64,000 nucleotides of DNA from Magnetococcales bacterium (GCA_015231175.1 JADGBZ010000004.1:1-64000); one strand, 5' to 3'. Positions 26,616 through 35,296 are shown, numbered from the stretch's first letter. Numbers and translations are program-made. The notes: generated by a model from the letters alone, not told the origin.

Positions 26616-27511
26616 AGTTGCAGCATGAGGGAGTCCGTTTGACTGCGTCCGCCCAACCACTGGGGGGGAGCCGAGTTGTTCTGGTGGTTGCGGGCGGCAA
26701 CGAGATCCAGGGTGGGCAGATGGCCGGCCCTGGCCTTGCTGACGCCATCGTGGGCAATCTCCTTGTCAAGACGGGCTTCAAGCAGGCCTGGATTGCTTTG
26801 CAGGGCGTTGGCGATCCAGGCGGTGATGTCGTCGGGGTCCGGGTGGTGCAGGGGAATCGGCTCGGGCAGAGGTTGCAACCGGGTGAGATACTGGCTGGTT
26901 CCGACAATCTCATGCAGAGCTTCCTCAGCGTTTTCCACGGCGTTGGCCGCATCGATGACACCGGTCTGGGCCAAATCATGGCCGGCCTGGGCCTCAAAGA
27001 GATCCGTGCGGATGGCGGAGCCCACACGCAGGCGCTCCTTGACCATCTCCAGGCGCACGGCCATGGTTTTCTTTTCCGCTTCGTTCACAGCCAGGGTCTC
27101 CCAGGCCAGGAGCAGATCGAAATAACGCTGCGCCACACGCATCACCAGACCTTGTTCGGCGGTGGCATAAGCCAGGATGGCTTTTTCCTGTTCCTTCTCC
27201 GCCTGGCGTAAATCCACGATGTTGTCCCAGTGGAAAAGTGGCACATTCAGTGTCAGGGTCTGGGCCGTCACGCCATAGCTTGTGGGAAAGGTCTCCCGTT
27301 GCTTCATGCTGGCTGCACTGGCCTGGGCCGACAGGGAGGGAAGCAGCCTGGCGAGACTTTGGGGGCGACGCTCCATGGCCACCATTTTTTGTTCCCTGGC
27401 CATCTGAAATGCAGCGTCCCGGATGGATGCGAGTTGGTAGAGTTGGGGAAGGGTCACCACATCCGCAGCGGCGGTCTGGGCACACAAGCCAAGGCAATCC
27501 AATATCAGCAT
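26612..27511 (-). pseudogene. TolC-like outer-membrane efflux protein, C-terminally truncated
   Basis: 299 codons. The first alpha/beta barrel half of a TolC fold is visible: VTLPQLYQLASIRD start, repeated coiled-coil helices (RQAEKEQEKAILAYATAEQGLVMRVAQRYFDLLLA, NEAEKKTMAVRLEMVKERLRVG, DLFEAQAGHDLAQ), then the second half begins. Full proteins are about 430-450 residues. This one stops at TAG inside the terminal repeat of the 232-bp element, and the N terminus lacks a normal signal peptide and abuts another repeat copy. Probably inactive. Confidence 0.75.
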
Positions 27512-27567
27512 CCATGTTCAATATCTCACGCGACGCCTCCTTGTTGAGTTTCTCATGGCGCTTTGAA

Positions 27568-27650
27568 ATGGGGGTCCAGGGGACTGGCTCCCTGGCAAAC
27601 CCAGGACAGAGTCCTGGTGGGGCTCGAAACAAAGCCCTGACAAGACAGGG
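27568..27650 (+). repeat. Dispersed hairpin repeat, partial forward copy
   Basis: gggggtccaggggactggctccctgg, then ccaggacagagtcctgg, then a decayed third hairpin (ggctcgaaacaaagccctgac). Both terminal inverted repeats are missing. Lies between the TolC relic and bioC. Confidence 0.75.
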
Positions 27651-27666
27651 TGCCGACTGGCGACGA

Positions 27667-28563
27667 CTAAAATTTGACCCCACAGGTACGTGACCGGCGT
27701 TTATGGTGATCCATGCGGCAGGCGTGCCCAAAATAGACCTCCAGGGTCGCCTGTATGGATCCGTCGGGTTGGGGATAAAGGCTGCGGTAGATCGCTTCCA
27801 GCTCGTGCACAAACCCCTTGCCGGTCAGACCAGGGTGGCGGACGTGGTGATGGTTGCCTGCCCCCAGATGCTTAAGTCGCCGGAGAAGATCGGAGACCGA
27901 AGGGAAGGCAAGACGGTGATAATCCCGGTCCATCACCGGGATGGCCAGGCCGCTGGCGATCAGGTCATCGCCAACCCGGCGCATGTCCGGTGTTGCCAAG
28001 ACGCGGGGCCACATGCGACCATGGCGTTGCTGATCGAGCGTGGCCAGGGCGCGGCGCAACTCCTTCAGGGTTTCGTCGCCGCAGGTGGTGAAAAGAAACA
28101 TGCCCTCGGGGCGCAAAACGCGGCGCACCTCCCGGAAGACAGGCCCGGGCTCGGCACACCAGTGCAGGGCCATGTTGGAAATCACCAGATCGAAGCTGGC
28201 GTCAGCTAGGGGCAGGTGGGCCAGGTCGGCGGTCAGGGCGGGGTGCGGAGCCTCCCCCGGGTTGGGGTGCGGCGGAAAGCGACGTGGCGTGACCGGATCC
28301 AGGCCCACCCGCGTCAGGGAGGCTTGGGGCCAGCGGCTGTGCGACAGTGCGGCAACGACCCCGCTCCGGTCGCCCAAATCGAGGATATGGCCAGGTTGCA
28401 GGCGGATATCTTCCAGGCGGGCCACCAGGGCCGTGGCAATCTGTGCCAATGGCTCCGTGGCGTCCGCCCGGGCCAGAGCGCACCACAGCCGCCCCCGATC
28501 CACCAGGGACAATGGAGGAGAAAAGTCCGGTTCGCAGTCGTGATACGAGGAGTATGCATTCAT
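27667..28563 (-). CDS. bioC: Malonyl-ACP O-methyltransferase (BioC-like)
   Basis: SAM-dependent methyltransferase that starts pimeloyl synthesis for biotin by masking malonyl-ACP as a methyl ester. About 298 residues. Motif I is ILDLGDRSGVVAAL. The BioC-like block SNMALHWCAEPGPVFREVRRVLRPEGMFLFTTCGDETLKELRRA is present in order. Motif I reads DLGDRSG, a variant of D-x-G-x-G-x-G. The ATGs at 28563 and 28569 both overlap the start region of divergent comF. No other bio genes are next to it, so a related methyltransferase role remains possible. Confidence 0.8.
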   Translation of the reverse strand: MNAYSSYHDCEPDFSPPLSLVDRGRLWCALARADATEPLAQIATALVARLEDIRLQPGHILDLGDRSGVVAALSHSRWPQASLTRVGLDPVTPRRFPPHPNPGEAPHPALTADLAHLPLADASFDLVISNMALHWCAEPGPVFREVRRVLRPEGMFLFTTCGDETLKELRRALATLDQQRHGRMWPRVLATPDMRRVGDDLIASGLAIPVMDRDYHRLAFPSVSDLLRRLKHLGAGNHHHVRHPGLTGKGFVHELEAIYRSLYPQPDGSIQATLEVYFGHACRMDHHKRRSRTCGVKF

Positions 28564-29368
28564 GACCATAGCCGCTTTATTGTGCCATAGATTGAATGAG
28601 GGGAGAAGTTTTTTTCAACGGGTCCACACGAGCGGGCAACAGGGGTGGAGGTTGCTCCTTGACCTTCTCTTTCCTTCCCGGTGCCCGGTTTGTCAGACCT
28701 CCGTCGCCACACCTCACACGCTGTGCCGGGCTTGTGAACAGGATTTGCCGGCCAGGCCGGACGCCTTTTGCCGGCGTTGTGGGGAGATGACGGAGCAACC
28801 GATGCAGACCTGTAGCGCCTGCCAGGATGTGGCATGGGCGCCAGATGGTTTTTATTGTGCCTTCGTTTTTGAGGATCGCGTGCGAACATTGTTGCATGCT
28901 TTCAAATACAAGGATCAGGGACATCTGGCCAAGATGCTGGGTGGCCTGTGTTGGGAGCGTCTTGGCCCTGATTTACAACAGGAAACACTGGATGTGGTCA
29001 TTCCCATGCCGTTGCACTGGCGGCGTTTGTGGTGGCGGCGCTACAATCAGTCCGCCTTGTTGGCCAGGGTGTTGTCCCATCACCTTGGCAAACCCATGGA
29101 TACCGGAGGCCTGATACGGCGGCGCAACACCATCCCACAAGCCAATCTGGATGCTGGCGGTCGCCGGGAAAATGTGCGCGGGGCATTCCTGGCGGATGCC
29201 AGGCGGGTCCAGGGGAGGCAGGTGCTGCTCGTGGATGATGTGACCACCACGGGAGCCACCTTGACAGCGGCTGCGTTTGCCCTGAAGCATGCCGGGGCCA
29301 GGCGGGTGGTTGTCGTGGTTTTGGCGAGGGCCTTGCCGACCCATGGCGTGGTGTCGTCCATGGGTTGA
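28562..29368 (+). CDS. comF: ComF family phosphoribosyltransferase-like protein
   Basis: 268 residues. N-terminal zinc-binding cysteine pairs (RCPVC, CRAC, FCRRC, CSAC) and a type I phosphoribosyltransferase fold with PRPP motif VLLVDDVTTTGATL near residue 225. ComF proteins are tied to DNA uptake in naturally competent bacteria. The annotated ATG overlaps bioC's start codon on the other strand, leaving no promoter space. A start near 28652 (LLLDLLFPSRCPVC, after GGTGGAGG) would match typical ComF N termini better. Followed 150 bp later by grxC. Confidence 0.87.
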   Translation: MTIAALLCHRLNEGRSFFQRVHTSGQQGWRLLLDLLFPSRCPVCQTSVATPHTLCRACEQDLPARPDAFCRRCGEMTEQPMQTCSACQDVAWAPDGFYCAFVFEDRVRTLLHAFKYKDQGHLAKMLGGLCWERLGPDLQQETLDVVIPMPLHWRRLWWRRYNQSALLARVLSHHLGKPMDTGGLIRRRNTIPQANLDAGGRRENVRGAFLADARRVQGRQVLLVDDVTTTGATLTAAAFALKHAGARRVVVVVLARALPTHGVVSSMG

Positions 29369-29518
29369 CCCAGGTCGTGCGATGCCAAGAAGGTCTTGCG
29401 TACCCAAATGCTTGTCGACCGTGGTAGAGTGTCTCCCCTGATGCAGTGTCTCCCCTGATGCCTTGTTTTGCCGGTCACTTATAAACTGTGCCCTGGATCC
29501 AATTCGAAGGAGAAAGCC

Positions 29519-29779
29519 ATGCCCGAGATTGTCATCTACTCCACCACCACCTGTCCCTACTGTGTGAAGGCCAAAATGCTTTTGGACAAAAAGAAGGCCA
29601 CCTACCAGGAGATCAATTTGACTTTGGATCCCAGCCGCCGGGATGAAATGCTCAAACGGGCCCAAGGCCGCAAGACCGTACCGCAGATTTTTATCGGGGA
29701 TCACCATGTGGGAGGGTGCGACGACCTGTATGCCCTGGAGTCGGAAGGTAAACTGGATGCCCTCCTGGGGCGTGGATAG
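29519..29779 (+). CDS. grxC: Glutaredoxin 3 (GrxC type)
   Basis: 86-residue dithiol glutaredoxin with CPYC active site (Cys12, Cys15), TVPQIFIGDHHVGG substrate/glutathione-binding loop and GCDDLYALE. Start at 29519, with AAGGAG 7 nt upstream. The nitrilase-family gene follows after 5 bp, so the two are co-transcribed. Reduces disulfides and mixed glutathione disulfides in the cytoplasm. Confidence 0.95.
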   Translation: MPEIVIYSTTTCPYCVKAKMLLDKKKATYQEINLTLDPSRRDEMLKRAQGRKTVPQIFIGDHHVGGCDDLYALESEGKLDALLGRG

Positions 29780-29784
29780 ACACC

Positions 29785-30633
29785 ATGGCTGGCAACCCGA
29801 TCATTCCCGATGCGCGGTCGGTTTTGGCGGCGGTGATCCAGCTTTGTTCCGGATCGGACCGGGCGGCCAATCTGGACCGGGCTGGCCGTCTCATGGACCG
29901 GGCCGTGGACCGGGGCGCTGAACTACTCGTATTGCCGGAAAATTTTTCTTTCATGGGGCAGACGGAAGAGGAAAAACGCCGCCATCGGGAGGATCCAGAG
30001 GCCAGCCCGTCTCTGCAATTCTTGGTGGAGCTGGCCAGACGGCGGCGCGTCTGGATTGTGGGAGGATCGATTCCCATGCTGGTTGCCGGGCAGGAGAAAA
30101 GCACGAGCAGTTGTTGTCTCCTCGATCCGCACGGCGAGATCCGCGCCCGCTATGACAAGATCCATCTTTTCGACGTGCGCCTTGGATCGGGTGAACCCTA
30201 TCAAGAGTCGGCGGTGATCGTGCCGGGGCGAACCCCGCTCTGTGGCGATACCCCTTTTGGCCGGATCGGGTTGTCCATCTGTTACGATCTGCGCTTTCCG
30301 GAACTGTACCGACGGCTGGTGTCGGCGGGAGCGACCTTGTTGACCGTTCCCTCCGCCTTCACCCTGACGACCGGGAAGGATCATTGGGAGTTGTTGCTGC
30401 GGGCCAGGGCAGTGGAAAATTTTGCTTATGTCCTGGCGCCCAACCAGGGAGGGGTCCACCCGGGTGGCCGCCGCACCTACGGGCACTCCATGATCGTCGA
30501 TCCCTGGGGGAGTGTCATCGCCCGCTGCCCCGATGGAGAAGGGTTTGCCATGGCGGAACTGGATCCGGTCCGGGTTTCGACTTGTCGGGAACAGATACCC
30601 TGCCTGGCGCATCGTGTTCTTGCGGACCGATAA
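29785..30633 (+). CDS. Carbon-nitrogen hydrolase, Nit1/deaminated-glutathione amidase-like
   Basis: 282 residues with the nitrilase triad Glu52 (LPENFSF), Lys125 (YDKIHLFDV) and Cys166 (SICYDLRFPELYR). The YDKIHLFDV and CYDLRFPELYR context points to the Nit1 branch, whose members hydrolyse deaminated glutathione. Adjacency to glutaredoxin fits a glutathione-related repair function. Complete, cytoplasmic. Omega-amidase activity is the main alternative. Confidence 0.88.
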   Translation: MAGNPIIPDARSVLAAVIQLCSGSDRAANLDRAGRLMDRAVDRGAELLVLPENFSFMGQTEEEKRRHREDPEASPSLQFLVELARRRRVWIVGGSIPMLVAGQEKSTSSCCLLDPHGEIRARYDKIHLFDVRLGSGEPYQESAVIVPGRTPLCGDTPFGRIGLSICYDLRFPELYRRLVSAGATLLTVPSAFTLTTGKDHWELLLRARAVENFAYVLAPNQGGVHPGGRRTYGHSMIVDPWGSVIARCPDGEGFAMAELDPVRVSTCREQIPCLAHRVLADR

Positions 30634-30635
30634 AC

Positions 30636-30735
30636 GATTGAAAGACTGGGATGGAGGTCCAGGAGGAAGGGCTGCGCCCTTCCTCCTGGTGGGGTTCGGG
30701 GCGAAGCCCTGACAATATCTTTCATGTCAAAGCTT
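30636..30735 (+). repeat. Dispersed repeat, type 2 long-hairpin variant, forward
   Basis: cgattgaaagactgggatgg, the 25-nt ggaggaagggc/gcccttcctcc palindrome and cggggcgaagccctgac. Nearly identical to 21784-21875. Sits directly after the nitrilase gene stop. Confidence 0.85.
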
Positions 30736-30763
30736 TCCATTTGGACTTTGCCGAGGTTGACCC

Positions 30764-31150
30764 ATGATTATCAAAACCCTGAGCATCACCTGCGATTTGT
30801 TCGACGCCATCCCCCGCATCCAGGCACAGTTGGGAGCGGCTGGATTTACAGCGGATTTTCTCCCCCTGTTGCGGCACATCCACGACAATCTGGCCCAGGG
30901 CCCCAACCCGGATATCAGCACTCCCCTGGTGGATGCACTTGATTGGGGGTTCCACAGCCCCATTCAACCCGTCGTGGAGACCATCATTCAGGCTCAACGT
31001 TTCGACTGGCGTTTCATCACCGGGCGACGGCGCCGTTTCAAGGCATTGGCGCCCGGGCAGCCGGTGGCGCCGAATCTGGCAACCCTGTGGCAACGCGCCC
31101 TGGAGAAATCCACAGCCTGCATGGCCCATTACGGCAGCGCTTCCTCCTGA
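30764..31150 (+). CDS. Hypothetical protein
   Basis: 128 residues (MIIKTLSITCDLFDAIPRIQ...). Predicted mostly alpha-helical with a basic patch GRRRRFKA near residue 90. No signal peptide, no motif I can name. CGAGG precedes the ATG at 30764. The two small unknown genes here (this one and 31182-31436) converge. Confidence 0.55.
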   Translation: MIIKTLSITCDLFDAIPRIQAQLGAAGFTADFLPLLRHIHDNLAQGPNPDISTPLVDALDWGFHSPIQPVVETIIQAQRFDWRFITGRRRRFKALAPGQPVAPNLATLWQRALEKSTACMAHYGSASS

Positions 31151-31181
31151 GAGGCGTTGGATCCGCAGGACGGGCAGGCTG

Positions 31182-31436
31182 TCAATCCAATGGCTGGTCC
31201 ATACCCGTGATCCGATCAAAAATATGGTGTTCGGCATAGAGTTTCCAGAAATGGTAACGCTGGGCGTAGGGATCCGCCACTTGAACGCGGCATATCCCCC
31301 ATGTTTTTTCCAACAAGGATGGGTCTGCGAGGGCCGCACGGCGCAAGACTGCCCAGTCGTTGCGACCACCCCGGGCAATGACATCATCAATGGCCGCAAG
31401 GGTGAATGTCTGGTGATTCAAATGCCGATGTTGCAT
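31182..31436 (-). CDS. Small conserved-looking hypothetical protein
   Basis: 84 residues from ATG 31436. The helical segment IDDVIARGGRNDWAVLRRAALADPSLLEKTW and ADPYAQRYHFWKLYAEHH look like a conserved small family, but I cannot name it. The open frame extends upstream into a repeat copy (31443-31505), so upstream codons are probably not native and the true N terminus may have been replaced. Confidence 0.5.
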   Translation of the reverse strand: MQHRHLNHQTFTLAAIDDVIARGGRNDWAVLRRAALADPSLLEKTWGICRVQVADPYAQRYHFWKLYAEHHIFDRITGMDQPLD

Positions 31437-31442
31437 GGTCGT

Positions 31443-31505
31443 GACGATCCTGAACGCACCGGGGCCCAGGGGGCTGGCTACCTGGCAGGTCCAGGACGCG
31501 GTTCT
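31443..31505 (+). repeat. Dispersed hairpin repeat, partial forward copy
   Basis: accggggcccagggggctggctacctggcaggtccaggac-type core without terminal repeats. It overlaps the 3' end of the arnD-like gene and supplies its last codons. Confidence 0.7.
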
Positions 31506-32413
31506 CCTTTTGGAACCAAAGGCCCCTGAATGGCCAGGTCTCCCGAGCGGCCCTCCACCTGACCCCATGTCACAGTGTGCAAGGGGAGATGTTCACCTGC
31601 CAGACGGCCATGGAGATCGGCCAAGGTGCCGATGACACAACCCGCTTGTCGCCACCCTCGCAAGAGGGCCTCCATGACCGGGAGCAACTTCATCCCCTCC
31701 AGCTCGGCGTGCAAAGTATAGACGTGACCCTGCGGACGAGGTGCCTGACTGGCGGCGAGAAGGTGTTGGGCAACATTGTCCGGGGTCAAACCATTCCTTC
31801 CGATCAACTCGTCCAGGGTGGGAAGGGTGGTGGGGAGTTGTACACAGGTGGAGCGGATACCCTGCATGAACGGCAGAAAGGGGTGGGTGCCACGGGTATC
31901 GCTGGCGTGGGAAAATCCGCCGCTCTCCTCCAGAGCCAGGGTGTGGGGGTTGACCTGCCATCCGGCAGCGCCATGCACCTGGGCCGGGTGGCCGAAAACC
32001 TCTTGATAGACGGCCTGGGCCTTGGCCATTTCGTGTTGCGTCCAGGTGTGATCCTGGCGGGCAACGTGGTCCTGCCAATAGACGTGATCGTGACAGTGGA
32101 CGCCGGTTTCGTGCCCAGCCAGGGCTGTGGTGCGCAACACATCGCCGGCCTGACGGCCAATATGGGGGCCAGGCAGGAGAACCCCATACAGCACGGTTTT
32201 GAGGCCATAGTGGCTCAATACCGAAGTACGCCCAACCTTGTTCAAAAACCCCCGGCGAAAGACGCGCCGCAGGGCACGTCCGGTGTGGTCAGGCCCCAGA
32301 CTGAAAAGAAACGTGGCGCGGACCTCATGGCGGTCGAACAGACGCAACAGCGCCGGCACCCCTTCCCGGGTACCGCGAAAGGTATCCACGTCAACCTTGA
32401 GGGCGATATGCAT
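31478..32413 (-). CDS. arnD: ArnD-type polysaccharide deacetylase
   Basis: 311 residues. NodB-like fold with metal/catalytic motif LKVDVDTFRG near the N terminus, HETGVHCHDHVYWQDH with the zinc-ligand histidines, and TLHAELEG late in the protein. Matches ArnD, the inner-membrane-associated deformylase that makes undecaprenyl-phosphate L-Ara4N from its formyl derivative. Starts 13 bp after the ArnA-type dehydrogenase gene. The last roughly 15 codons run into a repeat copy, so the native C terminus has been altered. Confidence 0.85.
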   Translation of the reverse strand: MHIALKVDVDTFRGTREGVPALLRLFDRHEVRATFLFSLGPDHTGRALRRVFRRGFLNKVGRTSVLSHYGLKTVLYGVLLPGPHIGRQAGDVLRTTALAGHETGVHCHDHVYWQDHVARQDHTWTQHEMAKAQAVYQEVFGHPAQVHGAAGWQVNPHTLALEESGGFSHASDTRGTHPFLPFMQGIRSTCVQLPTTLPTLDELIGRNGLTPDNVAQHLLAASQAPRPQGHVYTLHAELEGMKLLPVMEALLRGWRQAGCVIGTLADLHGRLAGEHLPLHTVTWGQVEGRSGDLAIQGPLVPKGEPRPGPAR

Positions 32414-32426
32414 GACCTACTCCCGC

Positions 32427-33482
32427 CTACCCCCCTTCGTGATCGTCCAACAGGGAACCAGCCTGTTCCACTTCGTGGCGATAGGTATCAAAAATCTTGC
32501 GCAGGGAACTCCGGAGCGTGATGCGGGGTTGCCAATGCAAATCCTGTTGAATGTTTTCGATCCAAGGCACGCGGGTCTGGATATCCTGATACCCCTCCCC
32601 ATAGTACTCTTTGGCTTGGACATCGACCAGGCGGACACTTTTCAATCCAGACTCGTATTCCGGGAACTCGGCTGCGGTTTCGAGCATAACCTCGGCCAGT
32701 TCGCGGATGGAGATGTCATTTTCCGGGTTGCCGATGTTGTATATTTTCCCCCTGGCCACCCCTTGAGGATTGCGGATGACTTCCATGAGAGCATGGATGC
32801 CGTCGTCAATATCGGTAAAGCAGCGCCGTTGCAGGCCGCCATCCACCAGGGAGATGGGCTCCCCCCGGGCGATATGGCCCAAAAACTGGGTCACCACGCG
32901 GGAGCTGCCCTCCTTGGGGGTGTGCAAATTGTCGAGCCCCGGTCCGATCCAGTTGAAAGGACGAAACAAAGTAAAATCCAGCTCCCGCTCCATGCCGTAG
33001 GCCCAGATGACCCGATCCATCAATTGTTTGGCACAGGAGTAGATCCAGCGTTGTTTGGTGATGGGCCCCAACACCAGGTGCGACAGATCCGGGTGGAAAG
33101 CGGCATCGGAACACATACCGTAGACTTCGGAGGTGGAGGGAAAGATCACCCGCTTCTTGTGGTTGACGCAGGCGCGCACGATGTGCAGGTTGGCCTCGAA
33201 GTCCAGTTCAAAGACCTGGAGCGGGTGCCGTACATAGGCTGCCGGCGTGGCGATGGCCACCAGAGGCAGAATGACGTCGCATTTTTTTATGTGGTACTCC
33301 ATCCACTCCCGGTTGATGGAGATATCCCCCTCGAAAAAATGAAATTGTGGATGGGACAGGAGCGCCTCCACCCGATCGGTGTGCATGTCCATGCCGTAGA
33401 CGTGCCACGGCGTGGTGCGCAAAATCCGGTGTGAGAGGTGGTGACCGATAAAGCCGTTGACACCGAAAATCAATATTTTCAC
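32427..33482 (-). CDS. ArnA-type UDP-glucuronate decarboxylating dehydrogenase, single domain
   Basis: 351 residues. Short-chain extended dehydrogenase: GVNGFIGHHL nucleotide motif, Thr-Ser near STSEVYGM and Tyr-x-x-x-Lys in YSCAKQL. Closely follows the C-terminal half of E. coli ArnA, which converts UDP-GlcA to UDP-4-keto-pentose. The N-terminal formyltransferase half is missing. With arnD it suggests an L-Ara4N-type lipid A pathway, but arnB, arnC and arnT are not in the window. ugd at 11189 could supply UDP-GlcA. Confidence 0.87.
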   Translation of the reverse strand: MKILIFGVNGFIGHHLSHRILRTTPWHVYGMDMHTDRVEALLSHPQFHFFEGDISINREWMEYHIKKCDVILPLVAIATPAAYVRHPLQVFELDFEANLHIVRACVNHKKRVIFPSTSEVYGMCSDAAFHPDLSHLVLGPITKQRWIYSCAKQLMDRVIWAYGMERELDFTLFRPFNWIGPGLDNLHTPKEGSSRVVTQFLGHIARGEPISLVDGGLQRRCFTDIDDGIHALMEVIRNPQGVARGKIYNIGNPENDISIRELAEVMLETAAEFPEYESGLKSVRLVDVQAKEYYGEGYQDIQTRVPWIENIQQDLHWQPRITLRSSLRKIFDTYRHEVEQAGSLLDDHEGG

Positions 33483-33513
33483 AGAGATGGCTCACCCAGG
33501 CTTGAGAAGAAAG

Positions 33514-33660
33514 GCAACTATTCACCACTTGGCAACGAAGCGGGGTCCAGGGGGCTGGCTCCCTGGCAGGTCCAGGACAGAGTCCTGGTGGGGTTCGGGG
33601 CGAAGCCCTGACAAAAGCTTTCATATCCAAGCCTTTCCTGAAAGGGTGCTGAATAGTTAC
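33514..33660 (+). repeat. Dispersed hairpin repeat, intact 147-bp forward copy
   Basis: Begins gcaactattcaccac and ends gtgctgaatagttac, with all three hairpins intact. One of three full-length copies with the same 147-bp length (others 36720-36866 and 36874-37020). Between the ArnA-type gene and the HU-kinase gene. Confidence 0.9.
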
Positions 33661-33701
33661 GAAGAAAGTATCTGTTCAGCACCGAAAGCGCCCAATCTTT
33701 A

Positions 33702-35132
33702 TCAGGTCGCCGGCGCCTTGGGAAGAGTCACCGTGATGGTGGTGCCCTCTTCCTCGGAGGAGCGCATGGTGATGTGTCCATGTTGGGTTTTGGCGATCAG
33801 CATGGCCGAATAGGTACCCAGACCAGTCCCTGTTGATTTGCCGGAGGTCACATACTTTTCAAAAAACCGGGAGCGAATTTCCTCCGGGACGGCGCCAAAA
33901 TTGTGTATGGTCACCATCACGTTTTCTGCGTGCCCAAACAGGATGGTGATGGGATGCTTTTTGGGGGAGGCCTCCAGGGCGTTTTTGAACACGTTGGTAA
34001 ACATCGAATAGCTGAGCAACTCCTCGCCCCAGAAGAAACACGTATCACTCTCCTCGACAGGGCGGTCATCGATTCGCATCCTCAACTCGACCTGCTTGTA
34101 TTTGATCTGGGCCTTGGCATCGAGCACAATACTGCGCATGATGGAGATCAGATCGATGGATGCAGGGTTGAGTTGGTAGCTGCCCCTCTCCATTCTGAGG
34201 ATACCCAGGGAGAGGTTGACCATGTTGATGGCCCGATAGCCAAGATCTTTGATGATGTGGACGGTGCTCTTGTGTTCCGAGGCCAGGGTGTCCGCCTGTT
34301 CCAGAAAGTCGGCAAAACTGATGATGCCGTTGATGGGTGACTTGAGATCGTGGCGGGTGATGTTTTCAACGTCTTTTTTGAGGGCCTCGGTTGCCTTCAG
34401 GACGGCCAGTTCCTCCCTGGCCACAGCAGAGGCCTTTTCTTCCGTCAAATCCCGGGAGTAACCCACCGACCCCATGACGTTGCCGTTTTTGTCGCGCAGC
34501 AACAGGGCCGTGACCCGGGCGGGAAACTCCTCGCCGTTTTTTTTCCGACCGGTGATCTCACCGATAAAATGGCCTTGGGTGCGCATCTTCTCGCCCACAG
34601 CCAGAAACTCCTCTTCGCGGGCATAGAGCTGGGCGATGGACATGTTCGCCATTTCTTGCGGCGTATAGCCGTAGACCTTTTGCGCCGCCTTGTTGACGAT
34701 CTTGATTTTACGTTGGGCATCCACGGAGACGATCATGTCCGCAGCCAGGTCGATGATGGCGTCGGTGTATTCCGTCTCCTCGACGAGGAGATCCATGGAT
34801 GCCGCGTGGATTTGCCGGTCGTCTTGCGCTGCACAGATATTCCAGCGATCCTCCATGGAGCCTGGCGGTCGAGCCGGATCGGATTTTTCCGGGGTGAAAG
34901 TCACCACCCGGCACGCTGGCAGGTTGATCTCTTCACCTGAATGGTGCAGCCGGATGTTCCGTGCCTGACGGTCCACGGTAGAGAACGTTCCGAAACCTTC
35001 GAGGGTGACCTGGATTCCCTCCTCCAGGCTGTGCCGAATGTTGCGCGTGACGGCCTTGACGGCTTGGGCAGCCTGCTCCAGGCTTAACCCGGTGTCACGG
35101 GCGACTTGCGCTATGAGTTCGGATGGATCCAT
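33702..35132 (-). CDS. HU/IHF-domain fused PAS sensor histidine kinase
   Basis: 476 residues from ATG 35132, where family similarity begins. Residues 1-85 are a complete HU/IHF-type DNA-binding domain (MDPSELIAQVARDTGLS, VTLEGFGTF, GEEINLPACRVVTFTPEK). PAS follows at about 122-235 (ADMIVSVDAQRKIKIVNKAA). The H box is TRHDLKSPING with phosphorylatable His261. HATPase N box has Asn384, G1-like HNFG at 410-413 and G2 GTGLG at 435-439. No receiver domain and no response regulator adjacent, no membrane segment, so cytoplasmic. The HU part may place the kinase on DNA or be its regulated part. Confidence 0.9.
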   Translation of the reverse strand: MDPSELIAQVARDTGLSLEQAAQAVKAVTRNIRHSLEEGIQVTLEGFGTFSTVDRQARNIRLHHSGEEINLPACRVVTFTPEKSDPARPPGSMEDRWNICAAQDDRQIHAASMDLLVEETEYTDAIIDLAADMIVSVDAQRKIKIVNKAAQKVYGYTPQEMANMSIAQLYAREEEFLAVGEKMRTQGHFIGEITGRKKNGEEFPARVTALLLRDKNGNVMGSVGYSRDLTEEKASAVAREELAVLKATEALKKDVENITRHDLKSPINGIISFADFLEQADTLASEHKSTVHIIKDLGYRAINMVNLSLGILRMERGSYQLNPASIDLISIMRSIVLDAKAQIKYKQVELRMRIDDRPVEESDTCFFWGEELLSYSMFTNVFKNALEASPKKHPITILFGHAENVMVTIHNFGAVPEEIRSRFFEKYVTSGKSTGTGLGTYSAMLIAKTQHGHITMRSSEEEGTTITVTLPKAPAT

Positions 35133-35153
35133 GGCCTGCCTTCCCACTCTGAA

Positions 35154-35245
35154 CATGAAAGCCTTCGTCAGGGTCTCGCACCGAACCCCGCCAGGAAAAG
35201 GGCGCGGCCATCCCTCCTGGACCTCCATTCCGGTTCCCCTGGAGT
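35154..35245 (-). repeat. Dispersed repeat, degenerate reverse copy upstream of the HU-kinase gene
   Basis: gaacatgaaagccttcgtcagggtctcgcaccgaaccccgccagg followed by a partly decayed long hairpin (ccatccctcctggacctcc). Type 2 features with mismatches. It lies upstream of the HU-kinase start codon. Confidence 0.65.
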
Positions 35246-35296
35246 ATACCCCCCGGATGGGGGAGAATCCAACGCCCTGCATCGACCCGCCGCATG

